From NCBI GenBank assembly GCA_036676295.1, contig JAKFDE010000058.1:124001-188000 (forward strand): a stretch of 64,000 nucleotides of DNA. The letters run 5' to 3'. Positions within the stretch are counted from its first letter, which is position 1. Each line of letters starts with the position of its first letter. This document shows, one piece after another, positions 41,273 to 50,496 of the stretch. A program made the translations under genes and the position numbers. The stretch is from UBA4416 sp036676295. Lineage in GTDB: Bacteria > Bacteroidota > Bacteroidia > B-17B0 > Aurantibacillaceae. The notes under the pieces are model-generated. The model was not told the DNA's origin. It ran no database searches and saw only the letters and a program-made list of their open reading frames with translations.

Positions 41273-42082
41273 ATGAAACAAATTTATTTTCTTATAATCC
41301 TATCTTCAGCCTTTATCACTAAAGGATTTGCACAAGGTGGTGTTATCATTTTAGAAGGAAACTACCAAGGTAAAAACTTGTATGTTCAAAACCCATTCGG
41401 TAGTGGAGGTGTTGGTTTTTGCGTAACTGAGGTATTGGTTAATGGAAACATCACTACTGATGAGATTAACTCAAGTGCATTTGAAGTTGATTTCAAACCT
41501 CATAAGTTAAATATTGGAGAAAAAGTAGAAATTAAGATCAAACATAAAGAAGACTGCAAACCTAAAGTTTTAAACCCTGAGGTTTTAAAACCAAAAAGTA
41601 CATTTGAAGTTATATCTATGACGGTAGATAAAGACGGAAACGTAAAATGGTCTACAAAATCTGAAACAGGTAAATTAGCATTTGCAGTTGAACAGTTTCG
41701 TTGGAACAAATGGGTGAAAGTAGGAGAAGTTGATGGTGTTGGTACTCCAAATACAAATAATTATACGTTTAAAATCACTCCACATTCAGGTAAAAATCAA
41801 GTTCGTGTTCGTCAAACAGATTATAGCGGACAACCTCGTTTATCAAAACCGGTTGATTTTATATCTGATGTAAAAGAAGTTGCATTTGCTCCAGCTAAAG
41901 TGTCTAAAGACATTAGCTTCGTTTCAAACGATAAACCAACTGAAACGATGTACGAAATTTATGATCAATACGGAAATGTAGTTAAAAGAGGCTACGGTTC
42001 TACTATTGATGCTTCTAACTTAACTAAAGGTGGTTACTTCTTAAACTACGATAATAAAATGGGAGAGTTTATTAAAAAATAA
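41273..42082 (+). CDS. Hypothetical secreted protein
   Basis: A 269-residue exported protein with a signal peptide (1-20, ending GFAQ). The frame also runs from a GTG at 41255, but the ATG gives the regular signal. Residues 25-120 and 125-200 are beta-rich, Ig/fibronectin-like domains; the last 80 residues (GNVVKRGYGSTIDASNLTKGGYFLNYDNKMGEF) resemble a short T9SS-type sorting tail, but the match is weak. It ends in a strong terminator. Confidence 0.75.
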   Translation: MKQIYFLIILSSAFITKGFAQGGVIILEGNYQGKNLYVQNPFGSGGVGFCVTEVLVNGNITTDEINSSAFEVDFKPHKLNIGEKVEIKIKHKEDCKPKVLNPEVLKPKSTFEVISMTVDKDGNVKWSTKSETGKLAFAVEQFRWNKWVKVGEVDGVGTPNTNNYTFKITPHSGKNQVRVRQTDYSGQPRLSKPVDFISDVKEVAFAPAKVSKDISFVSNDKPTETMYEIYDQYGNVVKRGYGSTIDASNLTKGGYFLNYDNKMGEFIKK

Positions 42083-42104
42083 ATTCTAATCTATAAAAAA
42101 CTAT

Positions 42105-42135
42105 AAACGCCCCGAAAAATCATCGGGGCGTTTTT
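42105..42135 (+). terminator. Rho-independent terminator
   Basis: AAACGCCCCGA (42105-42115) and TCGGGGCGTTT (42123-42133) form an 11-bp GC-rich stem followed by T. Confidence 0.92.
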
Positions 42136-42154
42136 ATTTAACCTAATTTAAAGT

Positions 42155-42162
42155 TAAATTTG
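42155..42162 (+). promoter_or_regulatory. -7 box just upstream of the biotin carrier gene
   Basis: TAAATTTG is a full consensus match and ends only four bases before the ATG at 42167. Transcription would begin at or beside the start codon, so the mRNA may be leaderless. Confidence 0.45.
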
Positions 42163-42166
42163 TTCT

Positions 42167-42679
42167 ATGTACACAGTTAAAGTTAATGGCCAAAAAGAGT
42201 TTAAAGCAGAACTCACATCAGAAAAAAACAATACGATCATAGGCAGCATCAATACCAAGGAATTTGCCGCTAATATCATCAAAGTAAGAGAAGGTGTTTA
42301 TCATTTAATAAAAGATAACGCATCTTATAATTTGGAAGTGGTAAAACATATGCCAGAAGAAAAGAAGTTAGTTGTGAAGATCAATAATACTTCATATACG
42401 CTGGACATTAAAGATAAATACGACGATTTGTTACATAGCTTAGGCTTGGATAGTTTGGCGTCTAAAAAAGTAAACGACATCAAAGCACCAATGCCTGGTA
42501 TGGTATTGAATATTTTGGTTGCCGAAGGACAAGAAGTGAAGAAAGGTGACCCATTAATTGTATTGGAAGCAATGAAGATGGAAAATATTTTAAAATCGCC
42601 AACCGATGGAACGGTTAAAAAAATAGCTATTACCAAAGGCATTGCTGTAGAAAAAAATCAATTGTTAATTCAGTTTTAA
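42167..42679 (+). CDS. Biotin/lipoyl carrier protein (acyl-CoA carboxylase type)
   Basis: A 170-residue carrier. The C-terminal 75 residues form the biotinyl domain with EAMKMEN at 134-140, where Lys137 would be biotinylated, and conserved Pro/Gly turns PMPGMVL and GDPL. The N-terminal region corresponds to the sequence that joins the carrier to other subunits in propionyl- or acetyl-CoA carboxylases. A biotin carboxylase or carboxyltransferase gene is not next to it. The exported SOD gene follows after two bases. Confidence 0.88.
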   Translation: MYTVKVNGQKEFKAELTSEKNNTIIGSINTKEFAANIIKVREGVYHLIKDNASYNLEVVKHMPEEKKLVVKINNTSYTLDIKDKYDDLLHSLGLDSLASKKVNDIKAPMPGMVLNILVAEGQEVKKGDPLIVLEAMKMENILKSPTDGTVKKIAITKGIAVEKNQLLIQF

Positions 42680-42681
42680 TC

Positions 42682-43422
42682 ATGAGCGATAGAAGAGATT
42701 TTTTCAAAAAAGCAGGTTTGTTAGGCTTGTCTGCTATTGCCACTAAATTAGTGAGCAACGAGAAATTACAAATACTGGACGAATTAGCCGGGCAATCTCT
42801 TCCAAAAGATGCATTTACGTTACCCGTATTACCTTATGCTTACAATGCTTTAGAACCATTTATTGATGAGCAAACAATGATGATTCATCATACAAAACAC
42901 CATCAGGCTTACGTTAATAAATTAAATGAAACTCCATCTACTAATTTAGATTATAGTGTAGATGATGTTACTAAATGCCAACACATTGATCAATACACGT
43001 CTTCAGTTATTCGTAACAATTTAGGAGGACATGTTAATCATTCACTATTCTGGACATTATTAAAACCTAACTCTACAGCTAAACAAAATTTGCCTGTCGG
43101 GAAATTAGCAGAGGCAATCAATAAAAATTTTACATCCTTCGAAGAATTTAAAAAACAGTTTTCGGAAAAAGCAGTTAAAATATTTGGAAGCGGTTGGTGT
43201 TGGTTAATAGAGAAAGATGGCAAATTAGTAATTACAACAACCCCTAATCAGGATAATCCTTTAATGAAAGTAGCTGAGCAACGTGGTAAGATCTTGATGG
43301 CACTGGATATTTGGGAACACGCCTATTATTTAAAATACCAAAACAAACGCGCTGACTATATTGCTAATTGGTGGAATATAGCCAATTGGGATAAAGCGGA
43401 GGAGTTATTTCTTTCTAAGTAA
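42682..43422 (+). CDS. Fe/Mn superoxide dismutase with export signal
   Basis: A 246-residue SOD. The metal ligands are His69, His120, Asp209 and His213 (DIWEHAYY), with the usual MMIHHTKHHQAYV and GSGWCWL segments. About 45 residues precede the enzyme domain: MSDRRDFFKKAGLLGLSAIA, a twin-arginine-like sequence with a hydrophobic stretch, so the protein is probably exported by Tat with its metal already bound. It would remove superoxide in the periplasm. It is probably cotranscribed with the carrier gene. Confidence 0.9.
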   Translation: MSDRRDFFKKAGLLGLSAIATKLVSNEKLQILDELAGQSLPKDAFTLPVLPYAYNALEPFIDEQTMMIHHTKHHQAYVNKLNETPSTNLDYSVDDVTKCQHIDQYTSSVIRNNLGGHVNHSLFWTLLKPNSTAKQNLPVGKLAEAINKNFTSFEEFKKQFSEKAVKIFGSGWCWLIEKDGKLVITTTPNQDNPLMKVAEQRGKILMALDIWEHAYYLKYQNKRADYIANWWNIANWDKAEELFLSK

Positions 43423-43441
43423 ATTCTATTATCATTCTAGA

Positions 43442-43499
43442 TGTCAGTTCGAGCGAAGTCGAGAACTATCAAGGCATCTCGACTTCGCTAGATGTGACA
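43442..43499. repeat. Dyad intergenic repeat (58 bp)
   Basis: AGCGAAGTCGAGA (43452-43464) is perfectly complementary to TCTCGACTTCGCT (43477-43489), with outer TGTCA/TGACA. A second, different dyad family from that at 1825-1892, of a kind common in Bacteroidota. It lies between the SOD and aspS genes. Confidence 0.65.
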
Positions 43500-43576
43500 A
43501 CAAATTGAATTTTGGCGCCGTGTTTTCTTTCTTAATCTCACCGATTTTCGGTAAATTAGCACCTTAAATTTTTACT

Positions 43577-45355
43577 ATGTTACGTACACACACTTGCGGC
43601 GAATTACGCTTATCAGACATCAATAAACAAGTTACCTTAAGTGGTTGGGTTCAAAAAACCCGCGACCTAGGTGGTATGACTTTTATTGATCTACGAGATC
43701 GTTATGGTATTACTCAATTAGCATTAAATGTTGATTCAGATCCTGCATTAAGTCAAGCTGCAAGAACCTTAGGACGTGAATTTGTAATTCAGGTAAAAGG
43801 AACTGTGATCGAGCGTGAAAGTAAAAACAAAAACAATCCTACCGGTGAAGTTGAAATTAAAGTTGAGGAAATTAAAATTTTAAATAGCGCGCAAACACCT
43901 CCATTTACTATTGAAGATGAAACAGATGGTGGCGATGAGTTGCGTATGAAGTATCGTTATCTGGATCTACGTAGAAATCTAGTGCGTAAAAATTTAGAGC
44001 TGCGTCATCGCATGGCTATTGAAACACGTAACTATTTAGATAAACAAAATTTTCTGGAAGTAGAAACGCCTGTATTAATTAAATCAACGCCGGAAGGTGC
44101 TCGTGATTTTGTTGTGCCAAGTCGTATGAACGCAGGGCAGTTTTATGCCTTGCCTCAAAGCCCGCAAACGTTCAAACAATTATTAATGGTGGCAGGTTTC
44201 GATCGCTATTATCAAATTGTAAAATGTTTCCGTGATGAAGATTTGCGTGCCGACAGACAACCTGAGTTCACTCAGATCGATTGTGAAATGAGCTTTGTTG
44301 AGCAACAGGATATTTTAGATACGTTTGAAGGTTTGGTAAAACATTTATTCAAGGCGGTGAAAGGCGTTGATATTTCTGCTTTACCACATATGACATACGC
44401 AGATGCCATGAAGTATTATGGCAACGATAAACCTGATACACGTTTTGATATGAAATTTGTGGAGTTGAATGATACGGTAAAAGGAAAAGGTTTTCCCGTA
44501 TTTGATAATGCACCGTTTGTAGTTGGTATTTGTGCTAAAGGCGCTGCAGAGTTTACACGTAAGCAATTAGATGAATTAACGGAGTTTGTAAAACGTCCAC
44601 AGCTTGGCGCTACAGGTTTAGTATATGCACGTTATAATGTGGATGGCACAATTAAATCGAGCGTAGATAAATTTTATAACGAAGACGAATTAAAAAATTG
44701 GGTAAAAGTATTTAATGCTCAGCCTGGTGATTTGATGTTAATATTAGCAGGTGAAGAAGAGAAAACACAAAAAGCCTTAAGTGAGTTACGTTTAGAAATG
44801 GGAACACGTTTAGGCTTACGTGATAAAAATAAATTCTCTGCTTTATGGGTAGTTGATTTTCCTTTATTAGAATGGAATGATGGCGACCCTAATTTATTAG
44901 CATCTTTAGCTGGCAGATGGCATGCGAAGCATCATCCGTTTACTTCGCCTAAGCCCGAAGATTTTGAATTATTAAAAACAGATCCAGGCAAGGTTAGAGC
45001 TAATGCTTACGATATGGTGATTAATGGTGTAGAAGTTGGCGGTGGAAGTATTCGTATTCATAATAAAGAATTACAATCACAAATGTTTGATCTGTTAGGT
45101 TTCACTAAAGATGAAGCACAAAAACAATTTGGATTCTTAATGAATGCATTTGAATTTGGTGCACCTCCACATGGCGGTTTAGCATTTGGTTTTGATAGAT
45201 TGTGCTCATTGTTTGGTGGTAGTGATAGCATCAGAGATTTTATCGCTTTCCCAAAAAATAATTCCGGTAAAGATGTCATGATTGATAGTCCAAGCGAGAT
45301 TAGTGATGAGCAATTGAAGGAATTAAATATTGCGTCAACGTTTGTTGTAAAATAA
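43577..45355 (+). CDS. aspS: Aspartyl-tRNA synthetase
   Basis: A 592-residue class II synthetase that loads Asp onto tRNA-Asp. Bacterial-type architecture: N-terminal OB-fold anticodon-binding domain (SGWVQKTRDLGGMTFIDLRD), motif 2 FRDEDLRADRQPEFTQID, an insertion domain from about 280, and motif 3 GLAFGFDRL near the C-terminus. Length matches bacterial enzymes. The TSUP gene follows four bases later, so the genes may be one transcript. Confidence 0.97.
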   Translation: MLRTHTCGELRLSDINKQVTLSGWVQKTRDLGGMTFIDLRDRYGITQLALNVDSDPALSQAARTLGREFVIQVKGTVIERESKNKNNPTGEVEIKVEEIKILNSAQTPPFTIEDETDGGDELRMKYRYLDLRRNLVRKNLELRHRMAIETRNYLDKQNFLEVETPVLIKSTPEGARDFVVPSRMNAGQFYALPQSPQTFKQLLMVAGFDRYYQIVKCFRDEDLRADRQPEFTQIDCEMSFVEQQDILDTFEGLVKHLFKAVKGVDISALPHMTYADAMKYYGNDKPDTRFDMKFVELNDTVKGKGFPVFDNAPFVVGICAKGAAEFTRKQLDELTEFVKRPQLGATGLVYARYNVDGTIKSSVDKFYNEDELKNWVKVFNAQPGDLMLILAGEEEKTQKALSELRLEMGTRLGLRDKNKFSALWVVDFPLLEWNDGDPNLLASLAGRWHAKHHPFTSPKPEDFELLKTDPGKVRANAYDMVINGVEVGGGSIRIHNKELQSQMFDLLGFTKDEAQKQFGFLMNAFEFGAPPHGGLAFGFDRLCSLFGGSDSIRDFIAFPKNNSGKDVMIDSPSEISDEQLKELNIASTFVVK

Positions 45356-45359
45356 GAAA

Positions 45360-46169
45360 TTGACGATCGCCGGCTTCATAGCTTTTTTAATAATTGGATT
45401 AATTCTTGGATTGATCGGTGGCGGTGGTTCTATACTTGGCGTTCCTGTATTAGTTTATGTAATGGGCTATACCGCCGATGAAGCGACGAGTTATTCTTTG
45501 TTTATAGTAGGCACAACTTCATTAATTGGAGCCATGGCCTATTTAAGAAAAGGCGAAATAAGCGTCGAGGCTATTTTGCAATTTGCGATCGCCTCATTAA
45601 TTACAGTGTTTTGTGTACGTAAATTTTTAATGCCGGCCATTCCATCCATTATACATGTGTTTGATTTTGAACTTTCAAAGCATGTATTGATCATGGTGGT
45701 TTTCTCCATTTTAATATTGAGTTCATCTATCAGTATGATCAAAAAACGTAAACCCAATCGCATTAATCAATTAAAGTGGGATGAGTTTGCCAAAAGCCCT
45801 ATGGGTTTACCGTTTGTTATTTTATTAGGCGTTTGCGTTGGTTTTATTACTGGCTTTGTTGGGGCAGGTGGTGGCTTTATCATTGTTCCGGTGTTGATCT
45901 TCTTTTTGCGTTTAAATTTCAAAAAAGCGATTGGGACATCACTGTGCATCATTGCTATTAATTCCTTAATTGGATTTACAGGTAATATCGGACATCAAAC
46001 CATTAATTGGATCTTCTTATTGTCGATCTCAGCTATGTGTATTTTAGGCATTATCATAGGTAGTTTATTGTCAGATAAGATTTCTTCAAAAAAACTAAAA
46101 CCAGCTTTTGGGTGGTTTACTTTAGTAGTAGGAATTTTTGTATTTATTAAAGAATTATTTTTTGCTTAA
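45360..46169 (+). CDS. TSUP/TauE-SafE family sulfite or organic-anion exporter
   Basis: A 269-residue membrane protein with about eight helices in two repeats, each with a Gly-rich segment (LIGGGGSILGVPVLVY near 20-35 and FVGAGGGFIIVPVLIFF near 165-181). Family members export sulfite, sulfoacetate or related anions. The start is a TTG four bases after the aspS stop; no nearer ATG fits the first helix. Its TAA stop overlaps the mltG ATG by one base. Confidence 0.88.
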   Translation: MTIAGFIAFLIIGLILGLIGGGGSILGVPVLVYVMGYTADEATSYSLFIVGTTSLIGAMAYLRKGEISVEAILQFAIASLITVFCVRKFLMPAIPSIIHVFDFELSKHVLIMVVFSILILSSSISMIKKRKPNRINQLKWDEFAKSPMGLPFVILLGVCVGFITGFVGAGGGFIIVPVLIFFLRLNFKKAIGTSLCIIAINSLIGFTGNIGHQTINWIFLLSISAMCILGIIIGSLLSDKISSKKLKPAFGWFTLVVGIFVFIKELFFA

Positions 46170-47224
46170 TGATTGTGGCTAAAAAAGGAAGCATTGTAAA
46201 GAAAATTATTGTACTCCTGTTAGTTGGAGTATTTGCCATTGGGGGTTATTGGGCCTACAAAAATGTATTTAAAAGTAATGTGCATTTAGATGGAAAGAAA
46301 TTCACTTACATCTACATTAAGACTGGCGCTACGATGGAAGACCTGTTGGATGAAATGTATTCTCAAAACATTATAGATGATCATAAAAGTTTTGAATGGA
46401 TGGCGAAGGAAATGGATTTACCCGAAAACATCGTTCCTGGAAAATACCGTATCAATGCCAATATGAGTAATCGTTCTATTGTGAAGATGATCAAAAATGG
46501 CAAGCAGGAAAAAGTAAAACTATTTTTGAATTCGCAGGTAAGAACCAAGGAAGAATTCATTAATTACATTGCCGGTAAACTAGAGATTGAAGAAGAAGAA
46601 TTAGAAGAGTTCTGTTCAAATGAAAATATATTACAAGAACAGTATGGTTTAAATTCTGAAAACTTTATGGCCTTAATAGTGCCTGAAACGTACGAAGTAA
46701 ACTGGACAACTCATATTGATGAATTGTTTAAATTGTTGAAAGCATCTTACGATAAAGTTTGGACCAAAGAAAAACTCACTAAAGCTAAAACAATAGGCTA
46801 TACAGTTCCTGAAGTGATGACAATTGCTTCGATCGTACAAAGTGAAAGCGCGATTAAAACTGAGCAACAAAAAATTGCCGGAGTATATATCAATCGTTTA
46901 AAACAAGATATGAAATTGCAGGCAGATCCAACAATCGTATTTGCTAATGGAAACTTTGATGTGCAACGCGTGCTATCAGCTGATAAGGAAATTGATTCAC
47001 CTTATAATACATACCGATACAAAGGCTTGCCGCCAGGCCCCATTTGTTTGGTGAATCCATCTACGATAGATGCGGTATTAAATTATACCAAGCATAATTA
47101 TACGTACTTTTGCGCCAAGCCTGATTTTAGTGGTTATTCAAATTTTACGAATGATTATAAAGTACACATGAAAAATGCATCGGCGTATCAGGCGGCTTTG
47201 AATCAAAAAGGAATTAAACGATAA
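46169..47224 (+). CDS. mltG: Endolytic murein transglycosylase MltG
   Basis: A 351-residue inner membrane enzyme that cuts nascent glycan strands and so sets their length. One N-terminal helix (13-30) anchors it; the LysM-like and YceG domains follow, with the catalytic Glu226 in IASIVQSES, then QADPTIVFAN and YNTYRYKGLPPGPI, which are family hallmarks. Its ATG overlaps the TSUP stop by one base, so the two are translationally coupled. Confidence 0.93.
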   Translation: MIVAKKGSIVKKIIVLLLVGVFAIGGYWAYKNVFKSNVHLDGKKFTYIYIKTGATMEDLLDEMYSQNIIDDHKSFEWMAKEMDLPENIVPGKYRINANMSNRSIVKMIKNGKQEKVKLFLNSQVRTKEEFINYIAGKLEIEEEELEEFCSNENILQEQYGLNSENFMALIVPETYEVNWTTHIDELFKLLKASYDKVWTKEKLTKAKTIGYTVPEVMTIASIVQSESAIKTEQQKIAGVYINRLKQDMKLQADPTIVFANGNFDVQRVLSADKEIDSPYNTYRYKGLPPGPICLVNPSTIDAVLNYTKHNYTYFCAKPDFSGYSNFTNDYKVHMKNASAYQAALNQKGIKR

Positions 47225-47227
47225 TCC

Positions 47228-47866
47228 ATGAGCATTTTTAAAGAAAAATTACATAAGAGTTTGTTCAATACATTAACCGAAATGGAATTTGTAGAACCTA
47301 AACTTATTCAGCAAAAAACCATTGCCCGTATTAATGGAGGTTCTGATATTATTGCAGTTGGTCCAGATGGTGTTGGCAAATCAACAACGATTGTGATCAG
47401 TGTGATCCAAAGATTAAGAGAAGCTTTTGAAGATGCACCGCGTGCTTTTATATTAGTTGCTGATCAGGCAAAAGCAGAAGCAATGGAAGTACAATTCAAA
47501 TTATTGGGCAAGCATACAGATCTAAGAGTGAGCTTGGCTCACGAAGGTGGTAAGGTTGACAAACAAGCAGGATTGGATGTGCAAGGCGAAGATATTTATA
47601 GCGGAACTGATGTGGTGATCGGAACACCGAAACGTAGTTTTGATCTGTACCTAAAACAACACTTGAATTTAAATAAGCTTAAATTTTTTATTATTGATGA
47701 TGCAGAGCAGATGATCAAGTTAGCGTATCAGGGACAAATAGACCGATTGATCCATAGTTTGCCTAAATGCCAGCATTTGGTTTTCACGAATGATTATAAT
47801 GAAAAAGTGGAAAAATTAATTTCTAAGTTTATGGTATCTCCTGCTATTGTTGAGGTTCAGGAGTAG
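47228..47866 (+). CDS. Truncated, degenerate DEAD-box helicase-like protein
   Basis: A 212-residue protein equal to only the first RecA-like domain of a DEAD-box helicase. It has a Q motif (VEPKLIQQKT), Walker A GPDGVGKS (45-52), TPKR in place of TPGR, and DDAE (157-160) in place of DEAD; the SAT motif III becomes TND. The whole helicase C domain is missing. It may bind ATP but should not unwind RNA; a scaffolding or regulatory role is possible. It starts three bases after the mltG stop, so it is part of that operon. Confidence 0.8.
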   Translation: MSIFKEKLHKSLFNTLTEMEFVEPKLIQQKTIARINGGSDIIAVGPDGVGKSTTIVISVIQRLREAFEDAPRAFILVADQAKAEAMEVQFKLLGKHTDLRVSLAHEGGKVDKQAGLDVQGEDIYSGTDVVIGTPKRSFDLYLKQHLNLNKLKFFIIDDAEQMIKLAYQGQIDRLIHSLPKCQHLVFTNDYNEKVEKLISKFMVSPAIVEVQE

Positions 47867-47872
47867 GTTGTT

Positions 47873-48643
47873 TTATAATTTTTCTCTGAGTTCCATTAAT
47901 TCTTCTTTAAATGTCAGTGCATATCTATAGCTGTATTCATAGATTTGTCTTGCACGTTTTGTGTCAAAAATACTAAATTGACTCATGTTTGGCGGCTCAA
48001 TAAAGACATTACATATATGGCTTTTGTGCCTCACTGCATTACTCATGGTTAAATGGAAGCTTCTATCTAAAATATCCCTCATGTGTATTTTTTCAGATTC
48101 CTTTTTTATAGAATTAACATGACTGCCGATGATAACATTACATTTTTCAATTAATGGTTCAATAGGAAAATTGTTTAATACACCTCCATCAACATATAAC
48201 CGGCCATTATACTCCAATGGTTGAAATATGATCGGGATACAGGATGAAGCCATAACGGCATGTGTCAGGTCGCCTGAATGAAAATAAACAGTTTCTCCTT
48301 TTAAAATATCAGTAGCAGCAGCATATAAAGGAATCTGTAAATCGTCAAAACTATTACTTGGAAAATAACGATGAAATAAATTTTCAAAAGCATGCATTGC
48401 AAACACACCTTGCTTTCTGAATAACATGTGTGCTATGCTAAAAAATTTATGATGTTCAATGATAGAAATAGTTTCTTCTATTGAATAACCTGCCGCATAA
48501 AATGCACCGACAATGGCGCCGGCACTTGTTCCGGAAATGAATGCTGGTTTGATGTCACATTCCTCAAGCACTTTTAATACGCCTAAATGACCAATACCTC
48601 TGGCTCCACCACCCGATAAAACTATGCCAACATCTTGATTCAT
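47873..48643 (-). CDS. Patatin-like phospholipase (RssA/NTE type)
   Basis: A 256-residue Ser/Asp-dyad lipid acyl hydrolase. Oxyanion loop GGGARG at 11-16, nucleophile Ser40 in GTSAG, and the partner Asp in VDGGVLNNFP. The family hydrolyses phospholipid or lysophospholipid acyl chains; small bacterial RssA-like forms are cytoplasmic. It is convergent with the helicase-like gene and 17 bases downstream of the CoA-transferase gene on the same strand. Confidence 0.88.
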   Translation of the reverse strand: MNQDVGIVLSGGGARGIGHLGVLKVLEECDIKPAFISGTSAGAIVGAFYAAGYSIEETISIIEHHKFFSIAHMLFRKQGVFAMHAFENLFHRYFPSNSFDDLQIPLYAAATDILKGETVYFHSGDLTHAVMASSCIPIIFQPLEYNGRLYVDGGVLNNFPIEPLIEKCNVIIGSHVNSIKKESEKIHMRDILDRSFHLTMSNAVRHKSHICNVFIEPPNMSQFSIFDTKRARQIYEYSYRYALTFKEELMELREKL

Positions 48644-48660
48644 TTATTTCAAATTATTAA

Positions 48661-49938
48661 TTAATTAAATCGTTCAAAGGCTTCTTTTTCCAAATTTTCT
48701 CTATGCTTGGGATGAGCAATTTTTATCAATTCTCTGGCCCGTTGTTCCATATTCATTCCAAATAAATTAATTGCGCCATATTCTGTTACAATCCAATGTG
48801 TGTGACCTCTGGTTGTAACTACACCGGCTCCTTGTTTTAAAAAAGGAACAATACGCGACACGCCATTCGAAGTAACAGACGGCATTGCAATAATTGGTTT
48901 CCCGCCTTCTGAAAGAGCTGCACCACGAATGAAATCCATTTGTCCGCCAATTCCTGAATATTGATAAGTGCCTATCGAATCAGAGCATACTTGCCCTGTT
49001 AGATCAATTTCAATAGCACTATTAATCGCAGTGACTTTGGGGTTTTGACTAAGTATTCGGGGATCATTCACGTAGTCAACTTCCAAAGCTTTAATAATGG
49101 GATTGTCATCTGCAAAATCGTATAGTGCTCGTGTTCCAAGTAAAAAAGAAGTAACACAATAACCATTGACTTTTTTCTTTAAGCTGTTATTAATCGTGCC
49201 GTTTTTTATTAAAGGGATCACACCATCCGAAAACATTTCGGTATGAATACCTAAATTTTTATGGTTACTTAAATTTTTCAAAACAGAATCAGGGATGGTG
49301 CCAATTCCTAATTGTAAAGTTGCTCCATCTTCCACCAGTTCAGCTACAAATTTTCCAATTCTAGAATTTGTTTCATTAGCTCCATCAGAATAATTGACTT
49401 CTGGCAATGGCTCATCTACCCACACAGCAGCATCAAATTTACTAAAGGGTACAAAGCCGTCACCGTGTGTGCGTGGCATGTTGGGATTAACCTGTGCAAT
49501 GACCTTTTTAGCAGTATTAACAGCGGCAGAAGCAATGTCTACCGATGTGCCTAAAGAGCAATAACCATGCTTATCCGGAGGCGAAACATGAACGATCGCG
49601 ACATCCAGTGGTAAAATATTACGTGTAAATAGAAGCGGTATTTCGCTTAAAAAAACAGGCACATAATCACCCATTTTATTATTAACGGCTATGCGGTTAG
49701 CTTTTGAGACAAATAATGAATTAATAAAAAAATGCCCGGCCAATTTGGGATCATTTAAATCTATACCTTGTTGTGTAATGCTAACCAGTTCCACATTTTG
49801 TAATCTGTCTTTTTGTTCAACAAGTTTATTGATTAAATATATAGGCGTGGCAGCACTGCCGTGTAAAAACACTCTTTGACCTGATTGAACAAGCTGTAAA
49901 GCTTCCTCGGCAGTTGTATAATTTTGAGATAAGGACAT
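48661..49938 (-). CDS. Acetyl-CoA hydrolase/4-hydroxybutyrate CoA-transferase family
   Basis: A 425-residue class I CoA transferase of the Cat1/4-HB-CoA type. The two-domain pattern runs from LVQSGQRVFLHGSAATP through LQLGIGTIPDSVL (about 217-229) to the C-terminal YSGIGGQMDFIRGA and TTRGHTHWIVTEYG. It moves CoA between acetate and another acid, or acts as an acetyl-CoA hydrolase. The substrate pair cannot be told. It shares the strand with the patatin gene. Confidence 0.9.
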   Translation of the reverse strand: MSLSQNYTTAEEALQLVQSGQRVFLHGSAATPIYLINKLVEQKDRLQNVELVSITQQGIDLNDPKLAGHFFINSLFVSKANRIAVNNKMGDYVPVFLSEIPLLFTRNILPLDVAIVHVSPPDKHGYCSLGTSVDIASAAVNTAKKVIAQVNPNMPRTHGDGFVPFSKFDAAVWVDEPLPEVNYSDGANETNSRIGKFVAELVEDGATLQLGIGTIPDSVLKNLSNHKNLGIHTEMFSDGVIPLIKNGTINNSLKKKVNGYCVTSFLLGTRALYDFADDNPIIKALEVDYVNDPRILSQNPKVTAINSAIEIDLTGQVCSDSIGTYQYSGIGGQMDFIRGAALSEGGKPIIAMPSVTSNGVSRIVPFLKQGAGVVTTRGHTHWIVTEYGAINLFGMNMEQRARELIKIAHPKHRENLEKEAFERFN

Positions 49939-50081
49939 TTGTTGTTTATAGATAATATGAAGATAACGAAGTTTATGATAGAATAAAAAGCGTCTTTCTT
50001 TGTTTACGTGTAAATTAATAAAGAGTTTCTTAAATAAGCATATATCTTTGATAAGCTATTTTTTTAAAATACACAACTTAC

Positions 50082-50369
50082 ATGAAAAATTCATCACAAC
50101 AGATTACCGATTGGTTTTTGAAGATAGGTAAAATTGAAGGGTACAGTTATCTACTATTATTAGGCATTGCCATGCCTTTAAAATATCTGTTCAATATGCC
50201 CGAGTATGTGCGTATTGCAGGAACTATCCACGGAATATTGTTTGTAGCCTTTATGGTACTATTAGGCATGATGTTTTTTAAAGTGAAAATGTCTTTTAAA
50301 AATACCGTCATTGCTTTCTGCTTATCATTGTTGCCCTTTGGTACTTTTTTCTTAAAAAGACTAGTATAA
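50082..50369 (+). CDS. DUF3817 small membrane protein
   Basis: A 95-residue protein of three hydrophobic helices with the DUF3817 pattern: WFLKIGKIEGYSYLLLLGIAMPLKY, then PEYVRIAGTIHGILFVAFMV, and a C-terminal LPFGTFF. Such small proteins occur widely; their function is unknown. It stands alone, between the divergent CoA-transferase gene and paaZ. Confidence 0.85.
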   Translation: MKNSSQQITDWFLKIGKIEGYSYLLLLGIAMPLKYLFNMPEYVRIAGTIHGILFVAFMVLLGMMFFKVKMSFKNTVIAFCLSLLPFGTFFLKRLV

Positions 50370-50442
50370 TAGAACGATTAAGAAGGCTTCAATACATTCT
50401 AAAAATGATTAAAATCATCTGTTTTTATTGGAAAATTAGTCT

Positions 50443-50473
50443 TTTGATTTCCCGCTTTTATTGAGTACTTTTC
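50443..50473 (+). promoter_or_regulatory. Candidate paaZ promoter
   Basis: TTTG at 50443-50446, 19 bases, then TACTTTTC at 50466-50473 (seven of eight of TAnnTTTG), ending 23 bases before the ATG. Confidence 0.45.
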
Positions 50474-50496
50474 AATCTTAAATTAGCTTTTTTAAG

